From positions 28,345,168 through 28,409,167 of the forward strand of contig NC_135726.1 in the NCBI RefSeq assembly GCF_964656455.1: DNA of 64,000 nucleotides, given 5' to 3'. The notes beneath the pieces are model-generated. The model was not told the DNA's origin. It saw nothing but the letters and a program-made list of their open reading frames with translations, and made no database searches. This document shows positions 59,013-64,000 of the stretch, piece by piece; the stretch's first letter is position 1; every line of letters begins with the position of its first letter. The translations under genes and the position numbers were made by a program. Source of the DNA: Halichoerus grypus. Lineage: Eukaryota > Chordata > Mammalia > Carnivora > Phocidae.

Positions 59013-60582
59013 TGCACGCACGCGCGTGTGGGCGCACACGCCTTTGTTGAAAATCAACTGACCATATATGTGTGGATCTCTTTCAGGCCTTTATTCTGCT
59101 TCATTGACTTGTTTATCTAGCTTGATGCAAACAGCACAGTGTCTTAATTATTGTGGTTTTAAAGTAAGTCTGGAAAGCACGCGGCGTAAATCTTCTAAAT
59201 GTGTTCTTCTGTGAGAGGTTCTTTTTCCTTTTCTTCCTCTTTTGCATTTTCATAGCCATTTGCAATCGGTTTGTTAATTTCTACTAAAAGCTTCATGAAA
59301 TTTTGATTGGGATCGCACTGAATCTATAGATCAATATGGGGAGAACTGACACTTCAGCAATATTAGCTTGCCCGATCTCTAAGCATGTCACATGGCTTAT
59401 ATTTTTATTCGATATCTTTCTGCAATATGGAGTAGGTTTTGGAATATGAATCTTGCATATATGTCCTTAAATTTATTTTTGAGTAGTTCATGTTCTTCCT
59501 GTGATTGTAAATAAATTGCTTTCTGACTTATCTTCTAATTGTTGGTAAAAAATTGAAATATAATTACATTTTATATATTGACCTTGATTCCTAGGACTTT
59601 GCCAAATTCACTGTGCAGTTCTAGCAGCTTTCTGGGGTAGATTTCTTAGAATGTTTTATATATACGATCATGTCAACTGTGAAAAAGACATTTTGCTTCT
59701 TCTTAATTTGTATCCCTTTGCATTTTTCTCACATTGTTGGACTAGCTAGCACATTCAGTATATTACTGAGTGGAAATGGAGTGACTGTCTTGTTCCTGAA
59801 CTAAGAAGCATTCAATATTTCACCATTGACTATGACATTAACTGTCGTTCTTTTGTATATGCCCATTATCAGGCTAATGAAATTCCTTTTTTCCCCCAGT
59901 TTTTTGAGAGTTTTGTTTTCATGAACCGGTGTGGAATTTTGTCAAAATTTTTGCATCGAACTATTTTTTTTTCTCTTTGATTCTATTAATGTGGTGAACT
60001 CCAACTATTGATTTTAAAACGTAACACCAGCCTTGTAATCCTGGCCTAAGTTCCACTTATTAGTAACATTTATCCCAGTCATATAATATTGAATTTGATT
60101 TTTAAAATATTTTGTCGAGGACTTTGTATATATTTATTCATGCATCATCTTGGTCTCTGATTTTCTTTTCTTGTAATGTCTTTGTCAGGTTTCAGTAACA
60201 GGATCATACTGGCCTCATAAACCAACTTGAAAAGCATCTCCTGTTTTCTGAGTTTGGGATTAAACTGGTATTGGTGTTTTCCTTAAAACTTTGATAGAAT
60301 TTGTGAGTAAAGCTGTCTGGGCCTGGGGTTTGCCTTGTCGAAAGATTTTTAATTATGAATTTTATTTGAAAATAGATTGAAGGCTATTTGCATTTTTCCG
60401 TTTCTTCTTGTGCTAATGTTGGTAAGGTGTGCTTTTCCAGGCATTTAACCACTTGCCCTAAGCTTTGAATTTATAGGCAAAAAATTATCAATGCTTTTCT
60501 CTTTTTGGAGAGGTGAAGCCCTTTTCATTATGTAATAAGCCCCTTTATTTACCGGTAACGTTTCTTGTCTGAAGCTAACTTT

Positions 60583-60768
60583 TAAAAAAATTTTTATTAT
60601 CTATTTGAGAGAGAGAGAGAGAGCACGAGTGGGAGGAATGGCGGAGGGTGAGGGAGAAGCAGACTCCCCGCTGAGGAGAGAGCCCAACCCGGGGCTCCAT
60701 CCCAAGACCCTGAGATCATGACCTGAGCCGAAGTCAGATGCTTAACCGACTGAGCCAGCCAGGTGCTC
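60583..60768 (-). mobile_element. can-SINE inside L1
   Basis: Reverse SINE. Imperfect duplication CTGAAGCTAACTTT (60569-60582) and CTGAAGCCATCTTT (60769-60782). L1 sequence resumes after it. Confidence 0.9.
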
Positions 60769-62185
60769 CTGAAGCCATCTTTGCTATTTAATACAGCTAC
60801 TTCAGCTTTCCTTTGAGTAGTGTCCACACAGCATGTCTTTTTCATCCCAGCTTGTGTCTTTCTATTTAAGGTGGTAGTTCTAGAGGCAATGGATAGTGGG
60901 CTCTTGATTTTTTATCTAACTTAACAATCTATATTTTAATTAGCGTGGTTTACATTGAATGCGACTATTGAATTAAAACCTATCATCTAACCAGCTGTTT
61001 TCTATTTGTTCCATTTGTTCTTTGTGTCTCTTTTCCTTTCTGCTTGTCTCCTTTTTGCTTAATTGAGCCCTGTTTATGATTCAATGTTATTACCCCCATT
61101 GGATGATCATGGACACCTCTTCTGAAAAAAAATTCAGTAGTTACCTTAGAGTTTACTATATATGTCTTATGTAATTAAAGTCTACTTTCAAATAATCTTT
61201 TGTTTTACGACTAGTGTAAGGAGACCAAACCATCCCCAATGTCTTGCTCACCTTCTTGTTCTATTGCTGCCGCATATTTACTCTTACATACGCCATAAAA
61301 ACACAAGACTACTATCTTTGCTGTAGACAGTTATTTTTCAGAGCAGTTAAAAACAGTACAAAATGAACGTTGAACTTTGTTTACCTTTAGTTATGTCATT
61401 TCTGGTGCTCTCATTTTCTTTGTGTAGATTCCAGTTTCTGTCTGCTATTGGATTCCTTCTGCCCGAAGCACTTTCTCTAACCTTCCATTACAGCGTGGGT
61501 CTGCGGGCAATGAATTCACTCAGATTTGGTGTGGGTTTGGGTTTGGCAGAGAGTCTTTATTTCTCCTTTTTTTTTTTTTTTAAAAAACATTTTTTGCTGG
61601 GTATAGGATTCTGATTTGACAGATTTTTGTTGTTGTTCACTCACAGAAACATCACCCATTATCTTCTGGGTTGCATGGTTTCTGAATAGAGGTCTGTGGA
61701 TTCTTATCTTTCATTTGTATTCCGCTACATGGAATGTTCTTTTTGTCCTGCCTTCCTAATTTTCCCTTTGTCCCTGGTTTTCCGCAGTTTGAATATAATA
61801 TGCCTTTGGTGTGGGGGTTCTTGTGGAAGGGGAGCATTTATTCTGCTTCGTGTTCTTTGAGTGTCTTGGAATGGTTCTTTGGTATCTGTCATTCATTTTA
61901 GAAGTTTCTTGCATATTATTTCTTCTTATCGTTTCTTCCTGGCATGCTAATCACACTTAGTTAGATCTTTTATCTACATATCTCTTGGATGCTCTGCTGT
62001 GTTTTTTCCTCCACACTCCATCCTTCCCCACTGTTTCGCAAATCAATGCCAGAACTGTTATGAATCTAGTTTCCATATGTGTGAGGCTGACTAAAGAAAT
62101 TTTGTTGCTGTTGTCTCCTCTTCTTCTCCAAATCCTTGTGGGTGCATCCCTTTAAAAGATTGTTTTCTGCTATTTTAGGAAGTTG

Positions 62186-62389
62186 AGTGAAAGTAGATGC
62201 ATGTGTGGAATCTGCATCTTTACCAGGAAGTCAACTTTGAATTTCATTATTTAAATTAAGCTTAAGTGGTGATAAGGACTACATTTTCCATTATCTTTGG
62301 AATGAACTAATGTGTTATAGCTTATCTTCTCATTTTGAAAGACTTTGCATTCTCAGAAATAAGAGAAAAGAATCACAAATAACAATCTC
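62186..62389. other. Short unique spacer
   Basis: No gene or recognisable repeat. Confidence 0.4.
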
Positions 62390-62590
62390 TAACATTTATC
62401 ATAATTCTCTGTGCCCGTGTCATTAAGCGCCGCTCTTGTACTAACTGATTTAATCCTCACAGTGACTCTACAGTATAGACAATCTTATTATCCTTAGTTT
62501 TAAAGTTGAGAATAAACTGAGGTACAATTAGATTAAGTAATTTGCCCAAAGATGCAGAAACAGAAAATGACGGAATTTGGTTTCTTAACC
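62390..62590 (-). mobile_element. MIR element
   Basis: Antisense MIR: TCTAACATTTATCATAATTC, TGATTTAATCCTCACAGTG, TTATCCTTAGTTTTAAAG, AATAAACTGAGGTACAATT and AATTTGCCCAAAG. Confidence 0.75.
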
Positions 62591-63182
62591 ACTCTATGCT
62601 GAGTGCCTTTAGCAAATGGGAAGATAAATGCTTTTAGGTAATATCTTTGCTTTTGGTCTCTGGAATTCTTCATGTGTTACTATTACCTCTCCAAGAATCT
62701 TAAACTATTTATCAGCAAGTACATATTTAATGCCTATTATGTGCCCCAAATAATTTTGTTCACTGTGGTGGTATAAAGAATACAGCAGGGCTATTTCCTT
62801 CAGGGAGTTTACATTTCTCCAAAGAAAAGCCTCCCCAAAATGTGAAAATAAGTTTTATGGTCCAGAGTGGTATCACCATTCAGAAAAAAAAAAAGAAAGC
62901 TTGATATGATCCAGGTGTTCAGAAACCATGGAAAACACATTAAAACCAATGATGATTATTCAAAAGCCCCTGGATTACCCATGGAGGTTTTCACTTTTCC
63001 TTTTGCTTCTTTTTGTCCCGAATTCTTAGCTGTTGTACTGTTTATAAATACTTCTTCTGCAGAACAAAGTAAGAGGATTGTTCAAAAACTCAGAAGTTCT
63101 TTATAAAAGTTTAAAGTGGAAAGAGTCTCAAATTCTTGGTCACACTCAAGTTCTTGGTCCAGATATGTATCACCTGGAAGAG

Positions 63183-63232
<50 letters not shown>

Positions 63233-63784
63233 ACACTTTTTATCCCACTATCTTCCTTTCCCCATCAAGATGGTTAACTGAGAATTAACATGTATTAGTG
63301 GTGTTCCCTAGTATTTCTGGAATAACTGTGAGTAAATAAAGGGTGTAATTGATACAATATTATCTTTAGATTGGCTGGCACAGTATCTGACTCTTAAGAG
63401 GCACCAAACTAATATTTGTTGTTTCGCTGATTGAATGAATGAAATGAAAGGAATCCTAAACTGAACCTTCTTATAAACAATAGTCCTCATGAGTTTGTAA
63501 TTTGATTTGAAGAGATTTTTCTAATGCAATGTGCACCAACATATCTCAGGGAGAAAGGACGCGCTATAGGATCAAGGGGCTGTATTTGTTTATAGTCATG
63601 TCTCCCCTCTGCAGTGCTGTAACTGGCTGCTAGCCGGCACTCAATAAATATTTGTTGGATGCAAAAATGAATCATTTGACAGTATCTGGTTTGATGCTGG
63701 AGAAAGTCTATATGCCACATAACAACCTATCCAGGAGGAAATTCCAGACAAAACTAACCGTAACTATAGAACAGTTTTTTAGGA
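62591..63784. other. Unique intergenic DNA with an AC microsatellite
   Basis: No gene. CACTCAATAAATATTTGTTG near 63640 resembles an L2/MIR sense end. Confidence 0.4.
63185..63234. repeat. (AC)n microsatellite
   Basis: (AC)n with a GTGCGC interruption near 63225. Confidence 0.92.
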
Positions 63785-64000
63785 AAAACTCGACAATGCA
63801 GTGGTCAGACCATCCACTTTGGAACCATGCAGACCTGGGATCTAGTACCAACCCCGCCACTTACAAGCTAGCTATGTAACCTCAGGAAAGTTGCCCAGCC
63901 TCTGCAAGTCTTCATCTTCCAATTTTTCAATGTGGGGCAGTAACAGTATTTCATGTTTGTTGTAATGATTAAGTAAGATGTTCCACATCAAGAGCTTATT
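63785..64000 (+). mobile_element. MIR element, reaching the window edge
   Basis: Sense MIR: GCAGTGGTCAGACCATCCAC, ATGCAGACCTGGGATCTAG, CCGCCACTTACAAGCTAGC, GAAAGTTGCCCAGCCTCTG and GTTGTAATGATTAAGTAAGA. Confidence 0.75.

Larger units (their letters stand above)
57845..62185 (-). mobile_element. L1 retrotransposon, decayed, split by a SINE
   Basis: About 4.3 kb of antisense L1: 3' UTR landmarks (TACAGCTCAATGAGTTTTAA near 58189, ACACCAGTCCAGCTGTGG near 58235), then antisense ORF2 (AGATCAATATGGGGAGAACT near 59329, ACTGGCCTCATAAACCAA near 60209). It is full of stops. 57845-58110 may be a separate short fragment. Interrupted at 60583-60768. Confidence 0.75.

Noticed and set aside
63185..63234. CRISPR-like or tandem protein repeat
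   Set aside because: Simple AC microsatellite in a mammalian genome.

Overview
The window reads as nuclear DNA of a carnivoran mammal. The evidence is about a dozen tRNA-derived can-SINEs (5' head GGGGCGCCTGGGTGGCTCAG, CT-rich middle, AATAAA-containing A tail), old L1, L2, MIR and MLT1 copies, and intron-containing genes. The SINE subtype looks caniform, probably arctoid, but species cannot be fixed by reading alone. Gene order matches the IRXB cluster (human 16q12.2) seen in reverse. IRX5 is on the minus strand, the divergently transcribed lncRNA CRNDE is on the plus strand, and then comes the gene desert that leads toward IRX3.

Layout. Positions 1-6.4 kb are the GC-rich, repeat-free 3' flank of IRX5, with AT-rich islands that look like conserved regulatory elements. 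Positions 6.4-9.7 kb hold IRX5: three coding exons, intact, 483 codons. Positions 9.7-12.1 kb are the CpG-rich head-to-head promoter region. It carries a polypyrimidine tract just upstream of the IRX5 start, and CCAAT boxes, a GC box and an RFX-type X-box just before CRNDE. Positions 11.7-22.15 kb hold CRNDE. I can support a first exon, a 66-nt internal exon and a terminal exon with AATAAA. Joining the last two gives a 45-codon ORF whose frame stays open back into exon 1. From 22.8 kb onward no gene is visible. This part holds degenerate L1, L2, MIR, MLT1 and hAT copies, then can-SINEs from 39.8 kb, several with clear target-site duplications and one nested inside another. Between the repeats lie repeat-free blocks (36.4-39.8 and 56.4-57.8 kb) that keep CpGs in AT-rich DNA and are enhancer candidates.

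How it fits together. IRX5 is a TALE-class homeodomain transcription factor used in heart, retina, limb and neural patterning. CRNDE shares its promoter region and is known to be co-expressed with IRX5. The flanking desert of an Iroquois cluster normally supplies long-range enhancers, consistent with the lack of recognisable transposons over the first 22.8 kb. Splice sites, reading frames, target-site duplications and motifs were read directly. Repeat family names come from recognition, not a search. Conservation and enhancer function are inferred.
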